The notes under the pieces: generated by a model
Databases searched by the model: none
What the model saw: only the letters and a program-made list of their open reading frames with translations
What the model was told of the DNA's origin: nothing
Part shown: positions 51,673 to 60,231 of the stretch, piece after piece
Numbering within the stretch: the stretch's first letter is position 1
How the letters are laid out: every line of letters starts with the position of its first letter
Position numbers and translations under genes: made by a program
Source: an uncultured Muribaculaceae bacterium
GTDB taxonomy: Bacteria; Bacteroidota; Bacteroidia; Bacteroidales; Muribaculaceae
Length of the DNA stretch: 64,000 bases
Assembly: GCA_947632485.1 (NCBI GenBank)
Contig: CANRPJ010000006.1
Coordinates: forward strand, 52,398-116,397
Reading direction: 5' to 3'

Positions 51673-53740
51673 TGCCGCGGTATCTGCTCTTCGACTGGCT
51701 GAACTGGTACTGCACCGAGAGGTTCACGAGCTGCGAGGCGCCCTTGCGCTGGTCTACGAAATCGACCGAATTGGTCTTCGTAAGATACTTCTGTCTCCAG
51801 GTGCCGAATAAATCGTTGGCCACCAGCGAGAAAGTCCAGTTCTTATAGTTTTTGCTCAGCGTGAGAGACATCTGCCACCATGAATACATGTATTGAGTTT
51901 CTATATTGCCCGTTCCCCTCACGAACGCCGAGAGATAGGCATAGAATTTCTTTGGGAGGTCGAAACGGTTGTTGACCGACATCTGAAAGAACGGCTTGCC
52001 GTATTTACGGCTGGGTTCGCCGAATTTCAAGGTCTGAAACAGAATTACACCCTGCAGCGTGGGGTGCCAGAAGCCGAAGTCGAGATTCTGCACCGCTACA
52101 AACTGAAATATATTGTAAGAGGGTATGTTGACGGTGGTTGACACCGAGGCATTCAGAGTCGGGTCGTAGTAGCAGTCAGTAATGATTTTCCTTTTGTAGT
52201 GGGTAGCGAAGCCCTGGAATATGAATTTCTTGTAGTAGAGAGTCAACCCCGCTTCGTCGGCTTTAGCCGGTTGCAGCTCGGGGTTTCCGCAGTCCCAATG
52301 GGTCGGGGTTACGAAGGTAAGGTTGTTATCCAGGCTTGAATATGAAGGGCGGTATACGGCTTGGCGGTAATATAGCGATAGCACTACCGGCGACTTGAAG
52401 CTGACGCTGACGTCGGGCAGCAGATTTCCATAGTTTTTCGAAAGGCCGGGTTCAAACGTGCCGTTGCGCGTGTAGCGCGTGCGTGTGGCGTCGTATCTGA
52501 GACCGCCTGAGAGTGACCACTTCTCGTTGATCTGCCAGTCGGCGGTAATGAAAGCAGAGTAGAGATTCTGCCTCACGTAGTCGGAAGCCTGCGTATTTGC
52601 CGAAGGATCAGCGCTATTTGTGCTCCGGAAATACTGATTGCTGCTCGTATTTGTATAGTCACCGCCGGCGAGCAGACTTAGTTTCTGCCACTTCTTCTCC
52701 AGCTCAATCTTTCCTGAATAGAGCTTTATATCGGTAGTGCCGCGATTGTCGATATCCGTTTCAATCTGATGTTCATTGGCGTTGTTGTTATACTTTTTCT
52801 GATTACCGATATAATCGAAGTCAAAACGGAGCTCTGCCGATTTCGGCAGAGTGAAATAGGCGTAGCTGTTTATGTAGTTGCGGCTATCCTGAGAGTCGAT
52901 ACCGTTGGTTGTGTGGAGCTTACCATCATGCGATGCGTTTGATTCCGTCTCCATTTCGCTGCTGTAGTTCATGAAAGGAGTGCGGTTGAAGGTATATTTC
53001 ACGCCGATGGAATGATCCTTGAAATCATAGTTTAGTCCGCCGTCGGCCATGAAGGAGAATGTATGATTGCGCGACCTCTTGTTAGTCTCGCTATACATTC
53101 TTTCCTGAGCTCCAGTCGCTTCTGACTCTACGGGGAAGGAGTCATAGTTCCATCGCTTCTGCTTGAACCGGCTGTCGCTCAGAGAGAAATCGCCGAAAAA
53201 GGTCAGACCGTTTTCCATCTTGTAGCCCGCTCCGCCTGATGCCGATTCCGACCAAGCATCGGCAGCCGTCACTGTACCTTTGAGGTTGGCGAACACTCCT
53301 TCCACTCTTTTCTTGGTGCGGATCAGGATTACAGATGACACCTCCGGACCGTATTTCGCCGATGGATTGGTGATTATCTCTACGCTTTTAAGATCCGCCG
53401 AGGTGAGCATCTCGAGCTCCTGACTGTTGCGCATCAGGCGGCCGTTGATATATATTACGGGCGTACCCTTGCCTACCACCGCTATGCCCTCTGCCGCGCC
53501 GTCGATCATCGGCATCTGCTTTATGGCGTCGATAGCGCTGCCTATCTCGCTGAGTGGGTTTCCGGCCATGTCTACCTTCAGTCCGCGTGGCGTAGGCTTG
53601 GTGTGTCTCTTGACAGCGGTTACCACTAACTCGTCAAGCTCCTTTGCAGACAGCGAATCGGTGGCGGTGTCACTGGCCACCTGGGCACTCATGGAGGCTA
53701 CGAAAGCTCCGAATGCGATAATAAATAAGCGTCTCTTCAT
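51638..53740 (-). CDS. Outer-membrane TonB-dependent-receptor-like protein between the two IS copies
   Basis: A 700-residue exported barrel protein; signal peptide MKRRLFIIAFGAFVASMSAQ. A TonB-box-like ELDELVVTAV and a plug (AIKQMPMIDGAAEGIAVVGKGTPVIYINGRLMRN, LKSVEIITNPSAKYG) precede a barrel with the PTHWDCGNPELQPAKADEAGLTLYY region. The plug resembles the outer-membrane-receptor subgroup in which a VVG..TPVIYINGR strand is conserved. No SusD partner. It is bracketed by identical IS200-like units and may have been moved or duplicated with them, because its last 12 codons recur at 55021. Confidence 0.85.
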   Translation of the reverse strand: MKRRLFIIAFGAFVASMSAQVASDTATDSLSAKELDELVVTAVKRHTKPTPRGLKVDMAGNPLSEIGSAIDAIKQMPMIDGAAEGIAVVGKGTPVIYINGRLMRNSQELEMLTSADLKSVEIITNPSAKYGPEVSSVILIRTKKRVEGVFANLKGTVTAADAWSESASGGAGYKMENGLTFFGDFSLSDSRFKQKRWNYDSFPVESEATGAQERMYSETNKRSRNHTFSFMADGGLNYDFKDHSIGVKYTFNRTPFMNYSSEMETESNASHDGKLHTTNGIDSQDSRNYINSYAYFTLPKSAELRFDFDYIGNQKKYNNNANEHQIETDIDNRGTTDIKLYSGKIELEKKWQKLSLLAGGDYTNTSSNQYFRSTNSADPSANTQASDYVRQNLYSAFITADWQINEKWSLSGGLRYDATRTRYTRNGTFEPGLSKNYGNLLPDVSVSFKSPVVLSLYYRQAVYRPSYSSLDNNLTFVTPTHWDCGNPELQPAKADEAGLTLYYKKFIFQGFATHYKRKIITDCYYDPTLNASVSTTVNIPSYNIFQFVAVQNLDFGFWHPTLQGVILFQTLKFGEPSRKYGKPFFQMSVNNRFDLPKKFYAYLSAFVRGTGNIETQYMYSWWQMSLTLSKNYKNWTFSLVANDLFGTWRQKYLTKTNSVDFVDQRKGASQLVNLSVQYQFSQSKSRYRGKSVRSDEINRL

Positions 53741-53744
53741 GCTG

Positions 53745-53752
53745 CAAAATTA
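53745..53752 (-). promoter_or_regulatory. -7 box for the receptor gene
   Basis: The minus strand reads TAATTTTG, only 4 bases before the ATG. Confidence 0.5.
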
Positions 53753-53844
53753 GGGGCAGTAGATACGGCAGCCGCGGTCAAAAGCGTGACTTTTTAGCGG
53801 TGTCACGCTTTTGTCACACTCTGCCCGTCAGATTCTTACGCCGC

Positions 53845-54000
53845 GGAGCGCAGTGTGGCGTATCATCGCCGCGTAGCAGCGAAGCATATAGCCGTGAGGC
53901 ATAGCTGCACCTCGGAGCGCCGCGAGGCGCATCATCGCCGCGTAGCAGCAAGGCATATAGCCGTGAGGCATAGCTGCACCTCGGAGCGCCGTGAGGCGCG
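53845..54000 (+). repeat. Palindromic array C, left of IS copy 2
   Basis: Two units of 69 bp start at 53845 and 53914 and a partial one at 53983, in the same orientation as array A. They use the GCATAGCTGCACCTCGGAG variant instead of the array A spacer. Confidence 0.8.
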
Positions 54001-54057
54001 AGATTGTGGTTAACCCTGTACGACCGAAGGGAGTGCAGGGAGAGGAGCGTACCCCGA

Positions 54058-54592
54058 AAACAGAGCTGCGGAGCTGCGATGTTGTGACGGGAGACCTATC
54101 TCATATCCCTATCGTCATACGTGACCCCAGAAGCCTCATAAAGACCTTTCAACTCATCATCAAACGACTTATGCAAATGGTGTTGCTCCTGATTCTTGAT
54201 ATACTCTATTACGCTCAATTTTGATTGTGGAGAAACGGAGCTTGCATAATAACCGTAAGCCCAACCGCAAAAAGTAGTGAATCTGTTATCCGCAGACAAC
54301 CAACCACTTGAGAAGGATTTAATATCACGCAGTAAAGATGCCAAAGCAATGGTTGGATTCAAATCGAGTAATATATGCACATGGTTCTCCACCCCGCCGA
54401 TACGAATTAGCTTGCTTTTATTGTCGGTAATGATCTTCCAAATAAATCGGTATAGATCCTCGCGAAACGTAAGGGGGATCGTATTTTCGCGTCTTTTGGT
54501 GCAGAATACGATGTGGTAGTGTGCTGTTACTTTACTCATTTTGCAAAGGTAGCGATTCTGAGTCACAACATCGCAGCTCCGCAGCTCTGTTT
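54058..54592 (-). mobile_element. IS200-like element, copy 2 (identical to copy 1)
   Basis: 535 bp with exact 31-base inverted ends (54058-54088 and 54562-54592). The encoded protein is the same as in copy 1, so the duplication is recent or homogenised by gene conversion. Flanking bases outside the ends differ between the copies. Confidence 0.85.
54096..54539 (-). CDS. tnpA: IS200-like Y1 transposase (TnpA), copy 2
   Basis: Residue-for-residue the same as the copy at 50780-51223, including the HUH motif HVHILL and the tyrosine helix. The same TACCTTTG box lies 4 bases ahead of the ATG, inside the element, so each copy carries its own promoter. Confidence 0.92.
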   Translation of the reverse strand: MSKVTAHYHIVFCTKRRENTIPLTFREDLYRFIWKIITDNKSKLIRIGGVENHVHILLDLNPTIALASLLRDIKSFSSGWLSADNRFTTFCGWAYGYYASSVSPQSKLSVIEYIKNQEQHHLHKSFDDELKGLYEASGVTYDDRDMR

Positions 54593-54659
54593 TAGAGGTA
54601 CGCTCCTATCCCTGTACTCCCTTCGGTCGTACAGGGTTAACCACAATCTCGCGCCTTGC

Positions 54660-54890
54660 GGCGCTCCAAGGTGCGGCCATGCCTCACGGCTATATGCCTT
54701 GCTGCTACGCAGCGATGATACGCCAAGGGCGCTCCGAGGTGCGGCCATGCCTCACGGCTATATGTATCGCTGATACGCAGCGACCTCGCACCTCGTGGCG
54801 CGCTCCGCTGTATGCCGTGCCTGCTGATATATGTATCGCTGATACGCAGCGATCTCGCACCTGTCGGCGCTCCGAGGTGTGACATACCTC
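54660..54890 (-). repeat. Palindromic array D, right of IS copy 2 (inverted)
   Basis: Units start near 54660, 54728, 54797 and 54866 (68-69 bp spacing), in the orientation of array B. The third switches to the CGCTCCGCTGTATGCCGTGC variant typical of array A, so unit types have been shuffled between arrays. Confidence 0.8.
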
Positions 54891-54914
54891 GGAGCAACGC
54901 GGGAAGGAGGCAGC

Positions 54915-55052
54915 AGTAGAGGGAGCCTTGACACGGAATGGGGCTTACCGGACTGGAAGTGTGGCGATTAGGTGCTGTTTCGTGTCAAGGCTGTCAAGCC
55001 ACCTGTCCGTGGGCAGGGGGTTAGAGGCGGTTGATTCCGTCGGAGCGGACGG
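54915..55052. repeat. Duplicated segment, copy 2
   Basis: Copy of 51532-51672 with scattered changes, including the CTTGACA stem (CCTTGACACGG to TGTCAAGGCTGTCAAG). Confidence 0.8.
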
Positions 55053-55053
55053 A
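55021..55053 (-). pseudogene. 3' fragment of a receptor gene
   Basis: The minus strand would read SVRSDGINRL and a stop, matching the C-terminus SVRSDEINRL of the receptor at 51638-53740. The rest of the gene is missing; the next gene's 3' end lies about 35 bases away. Confidence 0.75.
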
Positions 55054-55086
55054 ATTACAGCACAGCTATTTATTTACTTTGTGGGG

Positions 55087-56481
55087 TTATTTGCTGAAGA
55101 AGAGGTCGAAGAGCTCCGGGGGTAGTTTTTGCTTAACGCGGCTCTTGCGCTTACGCAGCGCATCGTCGCTGGTTTTCATTATCACCTCCACTACGTCTTT
55201 ATGTAGTCCCACGAAGAAGAGCATGCACATCAGCGTGTCTTCGGGAGTGGCGGCCACGGCAATCTGGCGCAGGTTGGCGCAGGACTCCGAGAAGTTGCCG
55301 ATAATCGAGTCGGTAAGGGCTTTCAGTTTTTCCTTGGCAATATCCTCGGCGTTGGGCGCCATATTGAGCTGCCCGATCAGGGCCGACTCCGGCAGGGTGA
55401 AGAAGAATTCTTTAGTGAGGCGGAATTTCTCGATAAGAGCCGCCACTATGTCAGTGGAATCTTCTTTGGATTTTTCGCTCTCCAGTTCTGACAGTCTGAG
55501 ATTCAGGCGGGAAATTTTCTCAATCAGCTTCACCTGGCGCGCTTTCATGCGGCGGTTTCTGTTGAGGAAGAAGATTGTAACGATGAGCAGGAGCGCCACA
55601 CCTCCGCCGATGCTCCAGATGAGGCGGCGTTTCCCTTCTTCGCGAATCAGAGCCTGATTGCGCTGATTCTCAATCTCTGACAGTTTATTAGTGGTTTTTA
55701 TCTTATTGATAGAATCCTGAAAAAGCGCTAACGAATCCCGGTAAATCAGGGCCGATTCATAGTTGCCGGATTCCCTTTCCATATCGTAGAGGGATCCATA
55801 TTTACTAATTTTACCGTCTAATGATAAGCTTTTGGAACCTATAGATTTAAGGGTCTCTATTCCCGATTTATAATCTCCTTTAGCTCTATAAAACGTTGCC
55901 CGCTCCATTGTGATTTCCAAGTGTGTGTCGGAATCTAAGTCGGGCTTATTGGCAAGGCTATCTAATATTCTTTCACCTTCCGACTGGTTATCGCGATAGT
56001 GAAAATAGATGCTGGCCAGAAACCTCCGTGCCCTTCCGCTCATAACGCTGTTTCCATAACGGTCACTTAAATCGCGACATTCAGAGAGCAAGGAAGATAC
56101 GGAGTCTACATTAGTCGTGTTAAGAGCGAGATTCCAAAGCAGTCCGGGAAGCCACTGAAGGCTGTCGGTCTCCCTTGCGATAGCAATGGCTTTCTTGGCA
56201 TACTCTTTGGATCTCCCTCCTCTTCCGCTATAGGCGTTGTAGTATGGTCCTGTTAAAGCGTGATAAAGACTAACTTTCACCCTTGGCGAAACCGTCTCGT
56301 CGAGCTGCGATTCAGCTTCTAAGAGCAGTTCCACCGCTTTTTCATTCTCGCCGGCATTCATCAGTTCATAGGCTTTGTTTAAGTCTTTCTGAATCTGGTC
56401 TGAACGGTTTTCGCGGCAGCCGATGACGCCTCCCATCAGGGTCAGCAGGGTGAGTAGTATCAGCAGGCGGCTCGTCTTCAT
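55087..56481 (-). CDS. TPR lipoprotein with one membrane helix and a C-terminal regulator-like domain
   Basis: A 464-residue protein. The lipoprotein-like signal (LMGGVIGC near residue 22) is followed by TPR-like helices in the periplasm, a transmembrane segment (LIWSIGGGVALLLIVTIFFL) at about residue 290, and a cytoplasmic coiled coil (KLIEKISRLNLRLSELESEK). The C-terminal helical domain (LMCMLFFVGLHKDVVEVIMKTSDDALRKRKSRVKQKL) resembles a LuxR/sigma-4 helix-turn-helix. Such TPR-TM-HTH proteins in Bacteroidota are membrane-bound regulators. It overlaps the gluQRS stop by 4 bases. Confidence 0.72.
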   Translation of the reverse strand: MKTSRLLILLTLLTLMGGVIGCRENRSDQIQKDLNKAYELMNAGENEKAVELLLEAESQLDETVSPRVKVSLYHALTGPYYNAYSGRGGRSKEYAKKAIAIARETDSLQWLPGLLWNLALNTTNVDSVSSLLSECRDLSDRYGNSVMSGRARRFLASIYFHYRDNQSEGERILDSLANKPDLDSDTHLEITMERATFYRAKGDYKSGIETLKSIGSKSLSLDGKISKYGSLYDMERESGNYESALIYRDSLALFQDSINKIKTTNKLSEIENQRNQALIREEGKRRLIWSIGGGVALLLIVTIFFLNRNRRMKARQVKLIEKISRLNLRLSELESEKSKEDSTDIVAALIEKFRLTKEFFFTLPESALIGQLNMAPNAEDIAKEKLKALTDSIIGNFSESCANLRQIAVAATPEDTLMCMLFFVGLHKDVVEVIMKTSDDALRKRKSRVKQKLPPELFDLFFSK

Positions 56482-57428
56482 ATCGTGGGGGCAATATCAG
56501 TGATGTTATTGGTACATGGGAGCTTACGCAGGTCGTAAGCCTCCAGAAGATCGGCGGGGCGGCACGCTTCAGGCCTGGGTATCAGGCCGGCGAGATGGGC
56601 GAGGTAGCCGATTATCTCCTCCGGCGAACGATGCTTACGCAGCTCTTCGAGGCTCAGCGAGGCATCGCGCTTGGAGAGGCGCTGCCCGGATGCGTTGCAG
56701 AGTAGGGGCAGATGCAGGAATTCGGGTGCGGGAAGCTCCAGAAGATCATAGAGATAGAGCTGCTGGGCGGCGGAGAAGAGGAGATCGCAGCCGCGGGCCA
56801 CCTCCGTAACGCCCATCTCCGCATCATCGACCACCACGGCGAGCTGATAGGCCCAGGCACCGTCGGCGCGGCGCACCACGAAGTCGCCGCACTGCTGCGC
56901 CAGATTGAAGCTCTGAGGGCCGAAGAGGGCGTCGGTGAAATTCACCTCCCGGTCGGGCACACACAGGCGCACCGCTCCCCGCTCATCGGAAAGCGTGAAA
57001 GGAGGTCGGGCCGAGGGGCGGCAACGGCCGCTGTAGACCACCCTGCCGTCGGCCTGATGGGGTGCCTGGGTAGCCATGATGTCGGCGCGCGTGCACCGGC
57101 AGCGGTAGAGCAGCCCCTTCTCCTCGAGCTTCCGGAAGGCATCGGCATAGAGGCCGGAGCGAAGGCTCTGCACGTAAGGGGCATGAGGACCCTCAGCGGA
57201 GAGTCCTCCCTCGTCCCAGTCCAGGCCGAGCCAGTGGAGGTCGTCTTCTATCAGCCTGGCGTATTCCTCCTTGGAGCGCCCCGGGTCGAGGTCTTCGATA
57301 CGCAGAATCCACTGCCCTCCGCGGCTCTTCACGGAGAGCCACGAAAGGAGGGCAGCCCAGACATTGCCAAGATGCATGCGGCCGCTCGGCGAGGGAGCGA
57401 ATCGGCCCCGTAGGGCGGCAGTCGTCAT
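56478..57428 (-). CDS. gluQ: Glutamyl-Q tRNA(Asp) synthetase
   Basis: A 316-residue truncated class I synthetase without an anticodon-binding domain. HIGH-type motif APSPSGRMHLGN, LRIEDLDPGRS, the four-ligand zinc site (CRCTRADI with later residues) and the KMSKS-type RLSKRD are present. It adds glutamate to queuosine in tRNA-Asp. Its start overlaps the ispG stop (4 bases). Confidence 0.92.
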   Translation of the reverse strand: MTTAALRGRFAPSPSGRMHLGNVWAALLSWLSVKSRGGQWILRIEDLDPGRSKEEYARLIEDDLHWLGLDWDEGGLSAEGPHAPYVQSLRSGLYADAFRKLEEKGLLYRCRCTRADIMATQAPHQADGRVVYSGRCRPSARPPFTLSDERGAVRLCVPDREVNFTDALFGPQSFNLAQQCGDFVVRRADGAWAYQLAVVVDDAEMGVTEVARGCDLLFSAAQQLYLYDLLELPAPEFLHLPLLCNASGQRLSKRDASLSLEELRKHRSPEEIIGYLAHLAGLIPRPEACRPADLLEAYDLRKLPCTNNITDIAPTI

Positions 57429-58993
57429 GGTTCGCGCCAGTCGCCTCCCGCTTTTATCAGTTCGATCAGGGCGGGAAGTGCCTCGGCAGTAGGAATATTT
57501 TTCACCTGAAGTTCCCGACCCTTATAGAGGCTTACGCGTCCCGGCCCGGCGCCTACGTAACCATAGTCGGCATCGGCCATCTCACCAGGGCCGTTTACGA
57601 TGCAGCCCATCACTCCTATCTTCAGGCCTTTGAGATGAGCCGTGGCGCGGCGCACCTCGGCGAGGGTGGCGGGAAGGTCGAAGAGCGTGCGGCCGCAGCT
57701 CGGGCAGGCTATATATTCCGTCTTCGAGATGCGCAGGCGCGCGGCCTGCAGGATTCCGAGCGCTATGGCATTTCGGTCAGCAGCGCTGAGTCCGGGAGCA
57801 TCGAGCCATAGAGCATCACCGTAGCCGCTGAGCAGTAGGGCGCCGAAATCGGCACCGGCCTTGATGCGCACGTCAGAGGTGTCGGAGCCGGGATAAGACA
57901 GCCTGATGATGAAGGGGTTATCGACTCCAGCGAGGCGCGATCGGTCGATATAGGAAGCAATCTCCCCTACCGGATTGATATGGCTGGAGGTTACTATCAC
58001 AGGTAGACCGTCGCCCCAGGAACGTGGTGCTTCCGAAGCGTCGGCCGCATGCCATTCCGGAGCCGCCTCCAGATCGAGGCCAATCACCGGGAATGCCTTG
58101 GCATCGGCTCCCGGAATCGGTTTCCGGCTGCGCTCGTCAAGGGCTGCGCCGGGTTCCGCTATCGGTTCATGGCCTTCGCGGAGGGCTATATAGTCGCGGA
58201 GCTGCCGGGCTACCGGGATTTCCGCTTCAGGAGGCTCGCTGAGGGACACGCGGATCGTATCGCCCAGACCTAAAGCTAAAAGCGCTCCGATTCCCACGGC
58301 GCTCTTTGTGCGGCCGTCTTCCCCGTCGCCCGCCTCGGTCACTCCCAGATGGAGCGGAAAGTTCGTGCCTTCCTTTTCCATAGCCTCTGCAAGGGCTATC
58401 ACAGTGCGCACCATAACAGGCACATTGGAGGCTTTGATCGAGACTACCACGTCGAGGAAATTATCCTGCCTGAACACCCTCAGATACTCCAGCGCCGATT
58501 CCACCATGCCCTCCACGGTGTCGCCGTAGAGCTCGGTCATGCGCGGTGAGAGAGAGCCGTGGTTCACCCCGAGGCGCACGGCGGTGCCATGCTTGCGGCA
58601 GAGCTCGATGAAGGGCAGCAGGGCATCGCGCACGCGGTCACCCGACGTGAAATTGCCGGGATTGATACGCACCTTGTCGCAGGTCTCGGCGGCACGGTAG
58701 GCGGCGTTGGGGTTGAAATGCACGTCGGCCACGAGAGGCAACTCGCAGCCGGCCTCGCGCAGTCCGAGAGCTATCTCAGCCATGTTGGAGGCCTCGCGCA
58801 CACCCTGGGTGGTGAAGCGCACGAGCTCTCCGCCGGCGTCGGCTATACGCCGGGCCTGAGCCACGGCTTCGGCTGTGGCAAGGGTGGATACGTTGGCCAT
58901 CGATTGCACGCGCACCGGATTTGAGCCTCCGATGCCCACACCGCGCACCGCCACCTCCCGCGAAGGGCGGCGGCGATAATTATAGATGCTCAT
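57425..58993 (-). CDS. ispG: 4-hydroxy-3-methylbut-2-enyl-diphosphate synthase
   Basis: A 522-residue IspG of the MEP isoprenoid pathway. The TIM barrel opens GVGIGGSNPVRVQSMANV; the C-terminal part has the 4Fe-4S ligands in YIACPSCGRTLFDLP and VMGCIVNGPGE. A central insert marks it as the three-domain type found in Bacteroidota, although it is shorter than the roughly 600 residues often seen there. It lies 11 bases after purE. Confidence 0.95.
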   Translation of the reverse strand: MSIYNYRRRPSREVAVRGVGIGGSNPVRVQSMANVSTLATAEAVAQARRIADAGGELVRFTTQGVREASNMAEIALGLREAGCELPLVADVHFNPNAAYRAAETCDKVRINPGNFTSGDRVRDALLPFIELCRKHGTAVRLGVNHGSLSPRMTELYGDTVEGMVESALEYLRVFRQDNFLDVVVSIKASNVPVMVRTVIALAEAMEKEGTNFPLHLGVTEAGDGEDGRTKSAVGIGALLALGLGDTIRVSLSEPPEAEIPVARQLRDYIALREGHEPIAEPGAALDERSRKPIPGADAKAFPVIGLDLEAAPEWHAADASEAPRSWGDGLPVIVTSSHINPVGEIASYIDRSRLAGVDNPFIIRLSYPGSDTSDVRIKAGADFGALLLSGYGDALWLDAPGLSAADRNAIALGILQAARLRISKTEYIACPSCGRTLFDLPATLAEVRRATAHLKGLKIGVMGCIVNGPGEMADADYGYVGAGPGRVSLYKGRELQVKNIPTAEALPALIELIKAGGDWREP

Positions 58994-59004
58994 GGACGTG
59001 GCCC

Positions 59005-59511
59005 TCAGTTGGTCTTGAAAGCGAATTTCACTTCGGCCAGGCTCTCGTTGGCTTTCACGATCTTCTGTGCCAGACCCGCCTTATATCCCTCTACCGCCTC
59101 AGCTACCTTCTCATCGCCTACGGCTATGATCTGGGCAGCGAGCACAGCGGCGTTGAGAGCGCCGTTTACGGCCACTGTGGCAACCGGAATGCCCGGAGGC
59201 ATCTGCACGATAGCCAGCAGCGAGTCGAGCCCCTCGAAGGAGCTCTTGATGGGCACTCCGATCACCGGCACCGGAGTAATGGCGGCGATCACGCCTCCGA
59301 GATGGGCGGCCATGCCGGCAGCGGCGATAATCACCTTAATACCTCGGCCTTTAGCCTCGCTTGCGAATTTCTCTACTTCGCGCGGAGTGCGGTGGGCCGA
59401 GAGGGCGAGCATTTCGAAAGGAATCTGGAGCTGGTCGAAAAATTCGGCAGCCTTCTGCATCAAGGGAAGATCAGAAGTAGATCCCATGATTATGCTTACT
59501 ATAGGCTTCAT
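59005..59511 (-). CDS. purE: N5-carboxyaminoimidazole ribonucleotide mutase
   Basis: A 168-residue class I PurE of purine synthesis. The signature IIMGSTSDLPLM, ALSAHRTP and AAAGMAAHLGGVIAA is complete. It is followed by ispG on the same strand. Confidence 0.96.
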   Translation of the reverse strand: MKPIVSIIMGSTSDLPLMQKAAEFFDQLQIPFEMLALSAHRTPREVEKFASEAKGRGIKVIIAAAGMAAHLGGVIAAITPVPVIGVPIKSSFEGLDSLLAIVQMPPGIPVATVAVNGALNAAVLAAQIIAVGDEKVAEAVEGYKAGLAQKIVKANESLAEVKFAFKTN

Positions 59512-59547
59512 AAGTGAAAAAGTTATAGTCGGTTATCTGATTGTAGG

Positions 59548-60216
59548 TCAATGAATCATCATCATGAGGTAAACGCCCGCGAACCCTACGGCATAGCCGG
59601 CCAGCACCTGCATGAGGGTGTGGCGGTCCTGATATATGCGTGCGCTTCCGAGCAGACCCGTGAGAGCCGCCCAGATGGCGAGCCAGGCGAAGGATCCCGT
59701 TATGGGAAGCCCCTCATGAGCTATCTTGACCAGCAGGGCGAGCACCCCCGCCGCCCCGGCGGCATGGGCGCTGATTTTCCAACGGAAATTGATGGCGAGA
59801 TTCACGATTCCAGCCGCCGCGCCTCCCAGGAAAAACATAACGAGCCATATCGGCGCTCCCCTCGAGGAGAGAAACCACGCCGTGAGCCCGAGACCCACGA
59901 TCGATACGGCGTAGGGAATGAAGCGCTCGGTGCGCGAGTTGAGCCCCGGATCCTTCACGAGTCCGAAGAACTTGAGAAGCAGAATCAGGAGCATCGGCAG
60001 AGCGGTGTTGATACCTGCTACAATCAGGGTCATGCTGACCTTCACGGAAGTGGAGGTGAAGCTGAGCACTGAGAGGGTGAATGCGAAAATCATCGCATAC
60101 ACGGGCATCAGCAGCGGCAGCATCAGCCAGCCCAGCCAGTGGGCGGCGGTATCTATCAAGTTTTCAGCCTCTTTAGGACGCTGGTCGGCTTTAGGAGTGA
60201 GCTCGGTCTGAGTCAT
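59548..60216 (-). CDS. PAP2-like polytopic membrane protein
   Basis: A 222-residue protein with about six transmembrane segments. The C-terminal SARIYQDRHTLMQVLAGY resembles PAP2 motif 3 (SRxxxxxH), and SAHAAG stands where PSGH is usual, while the motif 1 lysine/arginine block is not clear (RTERF). It could be a lipid-phosphate phosphatase of altered specificity, or inactive. It lies 36 bases before purE. Confidence 0.65.
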   Translation of the reverse strand: MTQTELTPKADQRPKEAENLIDTAAHWLGWLMLPLLMPVYAMIFAFTLSVLSFTSTSVKVSMTLIVAGINTALPMLLILLLKFFGLVKDPGLNSRTERFIPYAVSIVGLGLTAWFLSSRGAPIWLVMFFLGGAAAGIVNLAINFRWKISAHAAGAAGVLALLVKIAHEGLPITGSFAWLAIWAALTGLLGSARIYQDRHTLMQVLAGYAVGFAGVYLMMMIH

Positions 60217-60231
60217 ATCTTTACGGAATAG

